From assembly GCA_022770525.1 (NCBI GenBank), contig JALEHN010000066.1, forward strand, positions 1 to 64,000: 64,000 nucleotides of DNA. The letters are read 5' to 3'. Positions 18,180-27,765 of this stretch are shown here, piece by piece; positions within the stretch are counted from its first letter, which is position 1, and each line of letters starts with the position of its first letter. The notes beneath the pieces are model-generated. The model made no database searches, was not told where the DNA came from, and saw nothing but the letters and a program-made list of their open reading frames with translations. The DNA is from Clostridiales bacterium (GTDB lineage: Bacteria; Bacillota; Clostridia; Lachnospirales; Lachnospiraceae). A program made the translations under genes and the position numbers.

Positions 18180-20501
18180 TTATCCCCGTGTACGCTCAAT
18201 GTCATAAACAGAATCAAGATTTCTCAATTTATCGATCACTTTCTGAAGCTGGCTTCGCCCTTTAATCTCAAAGCTGACATTGATCGTCGCCGTATGATTT
18301 TTAGCCGAACGGCTGGAAACCGCCGTAATATTGATTTCCATTTCCGTAAATACTTTTGTGATCTCCACAAGAACGCCGACACGGTCCTGAACATAAATAT
18401 TGATTTCAGCCTTATAAACCGTCTTTGTATCACCGTCGTCCTGCCATTCCGCCTCAATCAGACGGCTTCGGTCAGTTTCACTGATATTCATCACATTGAT
18501 ACAGTCTGTCCTGTGAATCGATACACCGCGACCCCTTGTAACAAAGCCGACAATCTCATCCCCCGGCACCGGACTGCAGCATTTTGAAAAACGTACAGCC
18601 ACATCATGTATGCCTTTAACTACAATACCGCCATGGTGACGGGCACCCTGAGGCTTTTCATTGCCGATGGCTTTGGCCTGGGACAGCTGTTCAAGTACCT
18701 GATCATCGGTGACAATCTGCTTGGAAACCTTTTTATACTCTTCCATCAGACGGTTGATAATCTGGCCTTCCTTAAGGCCGCCGTGTCCGATGGCCGCACA
18801 GACGGCATCCCAGTTCTGAAAACCGTACTTCTTCGTAACTTTTGCGATAAACTCCGCTTTTGAAATATCCGCCCATGCAATTCCCTTTGCCTTACAGTAT
18901 TTATCAAGCAGTTCCTTGCCCCGGATGATATTTTCTTCTTTAAATTCTGTTTTAAACCACTGATTAATTTTATTTTTCGCCTGAGCACTCTTTACAATAG
19001 ACAGCCAGTCACGGCTCGGCCCTTTGGAGTTCTGCGATGTAATAATCTCGATACGGTCACCGTTTTGTATTTTATAATCAATATTCACAAGCCGCCCGTT
19101 GGCTCTGGCACCGACCATCTTATTTCCGACAGCAGAATGAATGCTGTAGGCAAAATCGATCGGTGTTGAACCATTCGGAAGATTTTTAACATCTCCGGCA
19201 GGCGTAAAACAATAAACACTTTCTGAAAATAAATCAAGGTCATTTTTAAGAAGATTTAAAAACTCACGGTTATCTGACATATCCCGCTGCCATTCAAGAA
19301 TCTGGCGCAGCCATGTCAGCTTTGCTTCTTCCTGATTCGGTGTATTCACGCCGTTTGGATCTTCTTTATATTTCCAGTGTGCCGCGATACCATACTCCGC
19401 TGTCTTATGCATCTCAAATGTACGGATCTGTATTTCGAACGGTCTTCCCGAAGGGCCAATAAGCGTCGTATGTAATGACTGATACATATTCTGCTTCGGC
19501 ATGGCAATATAGTCTTTAAATCTGCCCGGAATCGGTGTATACTTCTCATGAATCAGTCCGAGGGCAGCATAGCAGTCTTTGATAGAATCAACGATAATGC
19601 GCACCGCAAATAAATCATAAATCTGATCAAGTGTCTTATTCTGATTGACCATCTTTTTATAGATACTGAAAAAATGCTTCACACGTCCGCTGACTTCGCA
19701 CTGAATACCGCCCTGCTTCATACAATCAGATACTTCATCAACAATACCCGAAACAAATGCTTCTCTCTCGCTTTTTCTTGAAGCTATACTCTCTGCCAGA
19801 TCGTAGTAAGCTTCCGGCTCAAGATACCGAAGCGCCAGATCATCAAGTTCAACCTTGATTTTTGAAATACCGAGCCTCTGAGCGATCGGTGCGTAAATAT
19901 CCATCGTCTCTCTCGCTTTTTCCTTCTGCTTTTCCGGACGCATAAACTTCAGTGTGCGCATATTGTGCAGACGGTCGGCAAGTTTAATCAAAATGACGCG
20001 GATATCCTTTGCCATCGCAAGAAACATCTTTCTTAAATTCTCTGCCTGAACTTCAACCTTATCTTTGCAGTAAGACAACTGACCGAGCTTTGTCACGCCA
20101 TCTACGATCAGCGCCACTTCTTTGCCAAACTCTTCCGCAATCTCTTCGGAAGTCATCACTGTATCTTCCACAACATCATGCAGAAGTCCGCCGATAATTG
20201 TCTCCTTATCAAGTTCAAGGTCCGCAAGAATAATAGCGACACACAGCGGATGAATAATATATGGTTCACCGGACTTCCGAAGCTGCCCTTCGTGCGCCGT
20301 ATTTGCAATATTAAAGGCTTTTTCAATCTGACTGACATCTGCCGAAGGGTGATACTTCTTTACCTTGTCAATCAACTGCTGATATAAAACCTCCGGCTTT
20401 GTAAAATCCCTGGTCGCCACCAGCTCTGCATTATCACCATCCACAACATCTACGTCAAACACCTTTTGGTAATCTTTCGGCTCCATATATTCACCGGCCA
20501 T
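18180..20501 (-). CDS. relA: Bifunctional (p)ppGpp synthetase/hydrolase
   Basis: 773 residues with the full Rel layout: HD hydrolase domain with GGLLHDVVEDT (H108-D109), synthetase domain (about 240-360), TGS domain beginning at CFTPAGDVKNLPNGSTPIDFAY, and a C-terminal ACT domain (about 695-773). It makes and degrades the stringent alarmone. Both the hydrolase HD pair and the synthetase region look intact, so it should be bifunctional. ATG 20499-20501 follows GAGGTGG; a second ATG five codons in is also possible. It sits downstream of apt and recJ. Confidence 0.97.
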   Translation of the reverse strand: MAGEYMEPKDYQKVFDVDVVDGDNAELVATRDFTKPEVLYQQLIDKVKKYHPSADVSQIEKAFNIANTAHEGQLRKSGEPYIIHPLCVAIILADLELDKETIIGGLLHDVVEDTVMTSEEIAEEFGKEVALIVDGVTKLGQLSYCKDKVEVQAENLRKMFLAMAKDIRVILIKLADRLHNMRTLKFMRPEKQKEKARETMDIYAPIAQRLGISKIKVELDDLALRYLEPEAYYDLAESIASRKSEREAFVSGIVDEVSDCMKQGGIQCEVSGRVKHFFSIYKKMVNQNKTLDQIYDLFAVRIIVDSIKDCYAALGLIHEKYTPIPGRFKDYIAMPKQNMYQSLHTTLIGPSGRPFEIQIRTFEMHKTAEYGIAAHWKYKEDPNGVNTPNQEEAKLTWLRQILEWQRDMSDNREFLNLLKNDLDLFSESVYCFTPAGDVKNLPNGSTPIDFAYSIHSAVGNKMVGARANGRLVNIDYKIQNGDRIEIITSQNSKGPSRDWLSIVKSAQAKNKINQWFKTEFKEENIIRGKELLDKYCKAKGIAWADISKAEFIAKVTKKYGFQNWDAVCAAIGHGGLKEGQIINRLMEEYKKVSKQIVTDDQVLEQLSQAKAIGNEKPQGARHHGGIVVKGIHDVAVRFSKCCSPVPGDEIVGFVTRGRGVSIHRTDCINVMNISETDRSRLIEAEWQDDGDTKTVYKAEINIYVQDRVGVLVEITKVFTEMEINITAVSSRSAKNHTATINVSFEIKGRSQLQKVIDKLRNLDSVYDIERTRG

Positions 20502-20645
20502 ATGTCCACCTCATTTCAATCATTTGTGCTTACTATTATAATAATTAACTTTAAAACTTGCAACTACTTATTTGCCGTCGTCAATCCGTGTATGCATGTA
20601 TCTTCATCAATCAGCATACTTATGAGTCTTCATAACCCGGCGCAC

Positions 20646-21170
20646 TTATTTACCTTCATAAATCAGCGCTGAATCGATATCATATTTTGACAGACGTTTG
20701 CGGCCGTTAAGTCCGGCCAGTTCAATAAGAAATAAAACTTTGACGACAACACCGCCAAGCTGTTCCACAAGTCTGATGTTTGCCTCCATTGTGCCGCCTG
20801 TGGCAAGAAGGTCATCCACCAGTACAACCTTCTGGCCCGGTTTGATGGCATCTTTATGGATTTCCACCTCAGCCTGCCCATACTCAAGCTCATAACTGCA
20901 TGAAACGGTTTCTCTCGGCAGCTTGCCTTTTTTACGAATCATGACGAAACCTTTATGGAGATTATAGGCAATCGGCATACCGAAAATAAATCCTCTTGCC
21001 TCCGGTCCTACGATCAGATCCGCATCGACGCCATCAAGAAAAGATGTCATCGTGTCAATGGCAAGGGCAAGTCCATCCGGATCCTGCACGACTGATGTAA
21101 TATCTCTGAAAATAATTCCCTCTTCAGGAAAATCAGGAATACTAACGACATAATCTTTCAATTCTTTCAT
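20646..21170 (-). CDS. apt: Adenine phosphoribosyltransferase
   Basis: 174 residues. The PRPP-binding loop VVLVDDLLATGGT and the N-terminal IPDFPEEGIIFRD segment are diagnostic. It salvages adenine to AMP with PRPP in the cytoplasm. ATG 21168-21170 is preferred over the longer frame because GGAGGAAGTACA lies directly upstream and the family begins at this point. It lies between recJ and relA in the conserved cluster. Confidence 0.96.
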   Translation of the reverse strand: MKELKDYVVSIPDFPEEGIIFRDITSVVQDPDGLALAIDTMTSFLDGVDADLIVGPEARGFIFGMPIAYNLHKGFVMIRKKGKLPRETVSCSYELEYGQAEVEIHKDAIKPGQKVVLVDDLLATGGTMEANIRLVEQLGGVVVKVLFLIELAGLNGRKRLSKYDIDSALIYEGK

Positions 21171-21242
21171 TGTACTTCCTCCTCGCATCCTATCCAAAAT
21201 ACGCACAAAAACGTCTTTTTTGCCTAAATAACAGTATACCGT

Positions 21243-23030
21243 TTATCTTGGTATTTTACAATATCCGGTGATAACAATCTGAAGCTTTTTCGTTCCCATA
21301 TACTCATTCACCGACGGATAATATGTCATCGCCAGCTCCACACGGCTGCCCTGTCCGGTGTACATTTTCTTTCTTTCTTCCTCACCGTAAATTCCCGAAA
21401 CAAACCTGTCAAAAGCTTCAACATCGCCAAAATACATGGCTTCCATCATCGTATGGTCATCATTGCATACGCTCATTTTAAGTACATTCTGATTTTTCCC
21501 GACAACCCTTGCCCGTAAAATATGAAAATACTTTTCAGCAAACACAGGTTTTGTATTTCCTTTGCCAAAAGGCTCCAAAAGCTCCAGCTCATCAATCAGA
21601 TCAAAAGAAATATAGCCGATCGGCATCGGGACATCAACTTTGACTACCGGCATTAAATCTCTTTCTGTCAGCGTTGTATCCGCATTCAGTTTTCTTCTTA
21701 AAGGCTCCAGATTCTTTTCCTTCAGTGTCATACCCGCAGCCATCGGATGACCTCCGAATTTATCAAGGAGATCCCGGCACTTCATCAGTCCCTCAAACAT
21801 ATTGTACGCTTCTATTGATCGGGCCGATCCTTTAATATTGCCGTTTCCGACTTTTGTAAAAACAATCACCGGCTGGTTATATTTTTCTTTAATCCTCCCG
21901 GCAATGATGCCCACAATGCTTTCATGACAGTTTTCAAGAAGCACAAGCATAATTTTATCATTTTGAATATCCGAATTTTCTATGATATCCACAGCCTGCC
22001 TAAAGCCTTCCGCCGTCATTTCTTTTCGGCTTTCATTCATAGCCTTCAGTTCCATGGCAAGATGTATAGCCCTTTGCTCATCTTTGCACATCAGAAGATC
22101 CAGCGCGATTTTCACCGTATCAAGGCGCCCTGCCGCATTAAAACACGGTCCGATCACAAATCCGATATGATAGGCCGATATCCTGTCGGGACTAAGGGAA
22201 TTGACCTGAATAAGTGCGCGTAGTCCGGGATTATCCGTATGGCTTAACTGCCTTAAACCATACTTTACAAAAATCCTGTTCTCGTCCTCAAGATCCATCA
22301 CATCGGCAACGGTTGCCACTGCCACATACTGGATCAATCCGAAAAGCTCTTCATCCGGAATACCGAAACGGTCATACAGCACCTGTACAAGCTTAAAAGC
22401 CACACCGGCACCGCACAGTTTTTTAAACGTATAGGCACAATCCTCCTGTTTCGGATTGATAATGGCATCCGCCATACTGCGAAGCACCTTCCGGTTCCCA
22501 TTTTCATCTTCCTCATAAGGAATATCATGATGATCTGTAACAATAACCGACATACCAAGGGCTTTGGCCGCCTTAATGGCATCAAAAGCAGCAATGCCGT
22601 TATCACATGTAACAATAAGTCCTGCCCCTTTTTCATAAGCCTCATTGACGATCCGTTCATTGAGACCGTAACCTTCCTTTACCCTGTCCGGCGTAAAGAT
22701 CTCCGGTCTGCAGCCGATCCGTTCAAATGCCCTGTATAATATATAACTGGAAAAAATCCCGTCAACATCAAAATCCGACGCTATGGCAACAGGTCTGTTT
22801 TCCCGGACATACTTTTCTATAATCTGCGCGCCTTTAAAAATATCCTTCATCGACAACGGCGAATAGAGATCACCGATCGTTCCGTACAAATACTTTCTGA
22901 TCGACGCATCATCACGGATATCACGGTTTACCATTAGTCTTGCAAGTACCGGGCTGATCTTATATTTTCGGGCAATAGCATTAAAATCCGCCCGTTTTGC
23001 AATTAATACCCATCTTCCTGGTCTTTCCAT
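21243..23030 (-). CDS. recJ: Single-stranded-DNA-specific exonuclease RecJ
   Basis: 595 residues, near the length of short-form RecJ. The DHH phosphoesterase motifs are present: ASDFDVDG (motif I) and VIVTDHHD (motif III), followed by a DHHA1 domain with GGHPMAAGMTL and an OB-fold C-terminal part. It degrades single-stranded DNA 5' to 3' in recombination and repair. The start is set at ATG 23028-23030, five bases after AGGTGA; an upstream in-frame GTG lies inside that site. Confidence 0.95.
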   Translation of the reverse strand: MERPGRWVLIAKRADFNAIARKYKISPVLARLMVNRDIRDDASIRKYLYGTIGDLYSPLSMKDIFKGAQIIEKYVRENRPVAIASDFDVDGIFSSYILYRAFERIGCRPEIFTPDRVKEGYGLNERIVNEAYEKGAGLIVTCDNGIAAFDAIKAAKALGMSVIVTDHHDIPYEEDENGNRKVLRSMADAIINPKQEDCAYTFKKLCGAGVAFKLVQVLYDRFGIPDEELFGLIQYVAVATVADVMDLEDENRIFVKYGLRQLSHTDNPGLRALIQVNSLSPDRISAYHIGFVIGPCFNAAGRLDTVKIALDLLMCKDEQRAIHLAMELKAMNESRKEMTAEGFRQAVDIIENSDIQNDKIMLVLLENCHESIVGIIAGRIKEKYNQPVIVFTKVGNGNIKGSARSIEAYNMFEGLMKCRDLLDKFGGHPMAAGMTLKEKNLEPLRRKLNADTTLTERDLMPVVKVDVPMPIGYISFDLIDELELLEPFGKGNTKPVFAEKYFHILRARVVGKNQNVLKMSVCNDDHTMMEAMYFGDVEAFDRFVSGIYGEEERKKMYTGQGSRVELAMTYYPSVNEYMGTKKLQIVITGYCKIPR

Positions 23031-23118
23031 TTGAATCACCTGTATATTTTATCTTCTTTCGTTTTTCGGGTTTTCGTATGCAGCCCTCCGGAAACGTTTT
23101 ATATCACATAAAAACTGG

Positions 23119-23147
23119 AAACGGGAAGTAATCCTACTTCCCGTTTT
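23119..23147 (-). terminator. Hairpin between secDF and recJ
   Basis: Twelve-bp perfect stem AAACGGGAAGTA/TACTTCCCGTTT with a four-base loop. On the minus strand it is followed by a T-rich tail, so it may terminate or attenuate secDF transcription before recJ. Confidence 0.7.
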
Positions 23148-23171
23148 ATATGTTTATGATTGTTGTGATGA

Positions 23172-25415
23172 TTAATTCTTTTTACCGATCTTCTTCATCA
23201 CATACCACAGAGCGCCTGTAATACAGATTGAAGAATAAGCGCCGCAGATGACACCTGCCATCAGCGGAAGTGTAAATTCTCTGATAGAAGATACACCCAT
23301 GATGAACAATACAAATATTGTGATAAATGTTGTCAAAGAAGTATTAATGCTTCGTGAAATCGTCTGACTGATACTTGTATCAACAACTTCAGACAGACTT
23401 GCATGCATTGTCTTCATATTTTCACGGATACGGTCAAAGATAACGATTGTTGCGTTGATCGAATAACCGACAATTGTCAGCATACATGCAATAAATGTAT
23501 TGCCGACCGGAATTCTTACAACCGCATAAACCATCAGGACAACCAGTACGTCATGGATCAGAGCGATGACCGCACTAAAACCGAACCGCAGATCTCTGAA
23601 CCGGATCCAGATATAAATCAGCATACAGATTGCTGCGATGATCACAGAAATGACCGCATCTTTTTGCATATCATCACTGATGACCGCACTGATGCTTTCT
23701 TCAGTGATTGTTGTTTCGTCAATACTATACTTTTCGGCAAGTGCTGCTTTAAGCGCGGCTCTGCTTTCTTTATCAAGAACCGGTGTCTTAATAACGATTT
23801 CATTGGAATCCTGTACATTCTGGAGCTGAATCTCGTTTGTACCGGCTGTTTCCTCAATCAATGCGCGAAGCTCTGTACCGGCATCCGACTTTGTATCCAC
23901 ATATTCATTCGTCGCAACAGTCATTGAAGTACCGCCTGTAAAGTCAAGGCTGTAATTCATAGCGCCTCTGCCGCCTGCACCGTTGACCGCCATAACAACA
24001 AAGCCAATGACGATCAGTGCGCCTGAGATAATGAAAAATACCGTTTTGCGCTTAATAAAGCCAATCACCTTCGCAGGTTTCTGACGGCCGTAAGCCTTTT
24101 CACTTTTGATGCCAAGGGCATAGAAACCGTAAATAATCACACGTGTCACAACCATCGCTGTGAACATGGACAACACAATACCAAGTGCCAGTGTTGTGGC
24201 AAAACCTTTGATCGGTCCTGTACCCATCAGATACAGAACGCCTGCGGCGATCAATGTTGTAATATTACCGTCAATAATCGCGGAAGCCGCTTTCTTAAAG
24301 CCGAATCTGATGGCATCCCTTACCATGCGTCCTGCAGCGATTTCCTCACGGATACGGGTAAAGATAATAACATTGGCATCAACCGCCATACCAAGTGAAA
24401 GAATAATACCTGCGATACCAGGCAATGTCAGTGTCACGTCAAGCGCGTTGAGGAAGCAGAGCATCGATACAAGATATAAAAGCAGTGCAAGACCGGATGC
24501 AAGACCCGGAACAAGGTACATCACTGTCATGAAAACAATCACAATAGCGACACCGATGGCACCGGCTTTTAAGCTTGTGCTCAGCGCCTGTTCACCAAGC
24601 TTTGCGCCGACAACCGATGAATGGACGTCTTCCAGCTGGAGTTTCAGCACACCGAGACGGATAGTTGTTGCAAGGCTGTTTGCTGATTCATAAGTAAAGC
24701 TGCCGGTGATAATGGCTTCTCCGCCCGGAATCTTATTATTAACAGTAGGATAGCTGATCAGCTCGCCGTCATAAATAATATAAATCGGTTTGCCGATATT
24801 TCTTCCAGTGGCATCCTCAAACTTTTTAGCGCCGTCACTTGTCAGCTGAAGACGAACGACATATTCGCTGTTGCCGTAATCATCTGTCTGTGTACGCACA
24901 TCGGCTGTAACAACATCTTCACCGGTAAGCACTTCGTTAAAATAACCTGCGGATTCTGTATCTGATGCTTCACTGTCCGTACTTTCGGTATCTTCCGCAG
25001 TTTCTGCATCTTCTGCGCTTTCTGTATCCGATGTACCTTCAACATATTCCTGGAAGCTGATACTTCCCGGATTACCGAGGTTATTCAATACTGCTTCCGC
25101 ATCATATACACCTGGGATCTCAACTGTGATACGGTTGCTGCCTTCCTGATAAACTTCAGCTTCGGTGCTGTATACTTCAACACGTTTTTGCAGCTTGTAA
25201 ATCGTATCGTTCATATCTTCCTGTGATGGTGTCTCATCGCCGACCGTCTGGTAAGTAATACTTACACCACCGGCCAGATCAAGACCAAGTTTGATATTTT
25301 CGGCACTGCCCTGATGTGTCTCGCCCACACCCTTCCATGTGACAACCGCACATGCAATAATCGCAGCGATGACAAGAACAAGACCAAAAATACTCAGTTT
25401 TTTTCGTTCTCTCAT
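23172..25415 (-). CDS. secDF: Fused SecD-SecF protein translocase subunit
   Basis: 747 residues with 12 predicted membrane segments. The SecD half (start DLAGGVSITYQT, then GMAVDANVIIFTRIREE) is joined to the SecF half (SLDFTGGTSM, SINATIVIFDRIREN). SecDF uses the proton motive force to finish export by SecYEG. The first periplasmic domain carries an acidic low-complexity insert of Ser, Asp, Glu, Thr and Ala around residues 128-165. The stop lies seven bases before the scfB stop-side boundary, in the conserved scfB-secDF order, and yajC lies further upstream. Confidence 0.96.
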   Translation of the reverse strand: MRERKKLSIFGLVLVIAAIIACAVVTWKGVGETHQGSAENIKLGLDLAGGVSITYQTVGDETPSQEDMNDTIYKLQKRVEVYSTEAEVYQEGSNRITVEIPGVYDAEAVLNNLGNPGSISFQEYVEGTSDTESAEDAETAEDTESTDSEASDTESAGYFNEVLTGEDVVTADVRTQTDDYGNSEYVVRLQLTSDGAKKFEDATGRNIGKPIYIIYDGELISYPTVNNKIPGGEAIITGSFTYESANSLATTIRLGVLKLQLEDVHSSVVGAKLGEQALSTSLKAGAIGVAIVIVFMTVMYLVPGLASGLALLLYLVSMLCFLNALDVTLTLPGIAGIILSLGMAVDANVIIFTRIREEIAAGRMVRDAIRFGFKKAASAIIDGNITTLIAAGVLYLMGTGPIKGFATTLALGIVLSMFTAMVVTRVIIYGFYALGIKSEKAYGRQKPAKVIGFIKRKTVFFIISGALIVIGFVVMAVNGAGGRGAMNYSLDFTGGTSMTVATNEYVDTKSDAGTELRALIEETAGTNEIQLQNVQDSNEIVIKTPVLDKESRAALKAALAEKYSIDETTITEESISAVISDDMQKDAVISVIIAAICMLIYIWIRFRDLRFGFSAVIALIHDVLVVLMVYAVVRIPVGNTFIACMLTIVGYSINATIVIFDRIRENMKTMHASLSEVVDTSISQTISRSINTSLTTFITIFVLFIMGVSSIREFTLPLMAGVICGAYSSICITGALWYVMKKIGKKN

Positions 25416-25421
25416 TTCTTT

Positions 25422-26789
25422 TTATTCTCCTTTTTCATCTGCCAAAGCAGCTTTTATCATAATTGCGCATTCCACCCGCTTACGCATAAGCTCACATCCG
25501 ATATCGTAAGCATCATTAATATCATGGTGGAAATTATAAGCATTGGCCGCGCATCCGCCGCTGCAGTAAAACTTCGCAAAACACCGGCTGCATTTTTCTT
25601 TTGTATAGACATTGCAGGCTTTGAACCGGTCACGGATGTCTGTCCGTGTCACACCTTCAAAAACATTGCCCATCAGATACTCTTCCTGACCTACAAACTG
25701 ATGACACGGATACAGATCACCCCAAGGTGTCACTGCCAGATATTCTGTTCCCGAGCCGCATCCGGACAAACGTTTGGCCACACACGGACCGCCGCTTAAA
25801 TCGATCATAAAGTGGAAGAAGGTAAATCCTCTGCCTTCTTTTTCACGTTTGATCATCTCTTTGGCCAGCTTATCATATTCGGCACAAAGTTCAGGAATAT
25901 CCGCCTCCGTGATCGCATAAGCTTCTTCCGGCGGTGCCACGACAGGTTCTACGGAAATCTGTTCAAATCCATAATCCGCAAGACTTAATACATCCGCAGC
26001 AAAGTCCTTATTAAAATGCGTATAAGTACCACGAACATAATAGCGCTTCTGTTCTCTGGACTGTGCCAGCTTTAAAAACTTCGGCATCACAAGATCATAA
26101 CTTCCCTTGCCGTTTCTAAACGGACGCATATGGTCATGAACTTCTTTTCTGCCGTCTGTACTTAAAACAACATTGTCCATTTCTTTATTGACAAAGTCCA
26201 TCACTTCATCATTTAACAGTACACCGTTTGTTGTCAGTGTAAATCTGAAATGCTTGTCATGAAGCTTTTCCTGTTCACGGCCATAAGCCACCAGCTGCTT
26301 CACAACATCAAAATTCATCAGCGGTTCTCCGCCGAAAAAGTCAACCTCAAGATTTCTTCTGCTGCCTGAATTGGCAATCAGGAAATCCAGAGCTTTTTTA
26401 CCGACTTCAAAGCTCATCAGAGCCCGGCGTCCGTGATACTCACCTTCCTCTGCAAAGCAGTACTGACATGCCAGATTACAATCATGAGCAATATGCAGGC
26501 AGAGCGCTTTGACAACCGTCGGTCTTTTTTTAAAATCAAAAATATAATCTTTATAAATGTCTTCTGTAAACAGCACTTCTTCCTTCTCAAGCTGCGCAAT
26601 TTCATCATAGGCTTCGCGAATATCAGCTTCTGTATAAGAAGCTGAAGCAAGTTGTGCAATCATATCATCCAGTGACTTTTCCTTATATAAAGGAATCATA
26701 TCATAAACAAGATCGTCCACAACATGCACCGAGCCGCTGTTCACATCAAGCACTATATTATAACCATTGTTTTTATATTGATGAACCAC
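25422..26789 (-). CDS. scfB: Thioether cross-link-forming SCIFF peptide maturase (radical SAM/SPASM)
   Basis: 455 residues. The N-terminal part is the precursor-recognition domain, followed by the radical-SAM motif CNLACQYCFA (CxxxCxxC) and a SPASM-type C-terminus rich in cysteines (GCGSG, CHQFVG, CSRCFAKFYCSGGCAANAY). Homologues install thioether bonds between cysteines and nearby residues of the SCIFF peptide. The start is GTG 26787-26789, nine bases after GGAG. The substrate gene scfA lies 147 bp upstream on the same strand, with two hairpins between them. Confidence 0.96.
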   Translation of the reverse strand: MVHQYKNNGYNIVLDVNSGSVHVVDDLVYDMIPLYKEKSLDDMIAQLASASYTEADIREAYDEIAQLEKEEVLFTEDIYKDYIFDFKKRPTVVKALCLHIAHDCNLACQYCFAEEGEYHGRRALMSFEVGKKALDFLIANSGSRRNLEVDFFGGEPLMNFDVVKQLVAYGREQEKLHDKHFRFTLTTNGVLLNDEVMDFVNKEMDNVVLSTDGRKEVHDHMRPFRNGKGSYDLVMPKFLKLAQSREQKRYYVRGTYTHFNKDFAADVLSLADYGFEQISVEPVVAPPEEAYAITEADIPELCAEYDKLAKEMIKREKEGRGFTFFHFMIDLSGGPCVAKRLSGCGSGTEYLAVTPWGDLYPCHQFVGQEEYLMGNVFEGVTRTDIRDRFKACNVYTKEKCSRCFAKFYCSGGCAANAYNFHHDINDAYDIGCELMRKRVECAIMIKAALADEKGE

Positions 26790-26841
26790 AAAAAACTGCT
26801 CCTTTTACTTTTGTTCAGTATAAACTCAATCCTTCCATGAC

Positions 26842-26919
26842 ATTAGCGTCGGTGGACAAAGGCATTTTTTTCTCCCGTGTCCACCGACGCTAATAAGCAG
26901 CGACGCAGGCCGCTGCTTA
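26842..26919 (-). terminator. Double hairpin between scfA and scfB
   Basis: A 17-bp perfect stem (26842-26858 with 26878-26894; core AGCGTCGGTGGACA) encloses an A/T-rich loop, and an AGCAGCG/CGCTGCT hairpin at 26897-26919 lies just before it on the minus strand. No long T-run follows, so RNA stabilisation or processing of the short scfA message is as likely as termination. Confidence 0.65.
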
Positions 26920-26935
26920 CTTTCCAATGTAAAAA

Positions 26936-27079
26936 TTATTTATTATTTTCACAGGACTGGTTGCCAACTGTACATGAAGTTTTGCAAGCTGACTGGCATG
27001 ATGTCTGGCATTCACCGCATCCGCCTTTAACCATGGAATTCTTTAAAGAGCGCGTATTTAATGTTTTCACACGTTTCAT
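26936..27079 (-). CDS. scfA: Six-cysteine SCIFF peptide precursor
   Basis: A 47-residue peptide with a basic leader (MKRVKTLNTRSLKNS) and a core holding six cysteines in the pattern GGCGEC-TSC-SAC-TSC-SC. This matches the SCIFF family (six cysteines in forty-five residues), near-universal in Clostridia, and the core is the substrate of ScfB. The leader should be bound by the maturase. ATG 27077-27079 has a perfect AGGAGGAAA site. Biological role of the mature peptide is unknown. It lies between the TIGR04086 gene and scfB. Confidence 0.96.
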   Translation of the reverse strand: MKRVKTLNTRSLKNSMVKGGCGECQTSCQSACKTSCTVGNQSCENNK

Positions 27080-27204
27080 TAGACTTTCCTCCTTTTGCCT
27101 GGCTTAAATGCCGTTCATTCACATAGTATATCATACTCTTTTTATTTATAAAAGTCTTTTTTTATACATTTTATAAATTTCAGGGGACAGTACGCACCCG
27201 TTCT

Positions 27205-27570
27205 TTATCCGCTGATCATACCGCCGAGCATGCCGCTGCCAAGGCACACAAGCGCACTTGTCATGACATGAGATGAAAGCCGACCGTTCTTAACAGCCAG
27301 GGTAAGTCCGCACAATAAAACAAAATACAAAAGTCCTGCCACAAGTCCCCACAAAAACCTCCGGCTTTTGATCTTTTTGCCGCAGTAAAAACCTGCCAAA
27401 AGACATGATACACCGTACATTACAATGACAACGATATGTATGGTACTTTCGCTGATTCCCGTTTTATACAGCAGAAACGCCATTACAAAAACCGCAGCTG
27501 CTGATAAAAGTACACTGCCGATCAATCCTTTCATAAGTATCAACGGCAATTTCACACGTTCATTCTTCAC
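27205..27570 (-). CDS. TIGR04086-type membrane protein next to SCIFF
   Basis: 121 residues with four hydrophobic segments. This family is regularly found directly upstream of scfA in Clostridia, which fits here; its function is unknown. The open frame extends far upstream, but GTG 27568-27570 is preferred because AGGAGG lies eight bases before it and the family starts KNERVKLPLI-like. It might take part in export or sensing of the SCIFF peptide, an inference from position only. Confidence 0.8.
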   Translation of the reverse strand: MKNERVKLPLILMKGLIGSVLLSAAAVFVMAFLLYKTGISESTIHIVVIVMYGVSCLLAGFYCGKKIKSRRFLWGLVAGLLYFVLLCGLTLAVKNGRLSSHVMTSALVCLGSGMLGGMISG

Positions 27571-27765
27571 TGTACCGACCTCCTTATTTCTGCCTGATGC
27601 ATAAAAACTATAAAAAGTGTATAACCCGCGGCACTTTGATATGCGAAAGAACCACCGGTCTTTCTTCTGTAATAAAATATATGCACTTATTTCCAAAAAA
27701 TGTGATATACTGTTTTTAAACGCCGGGGCAAAAGTCCCAAGTATCATTTATAAAGAGGTGATTTT

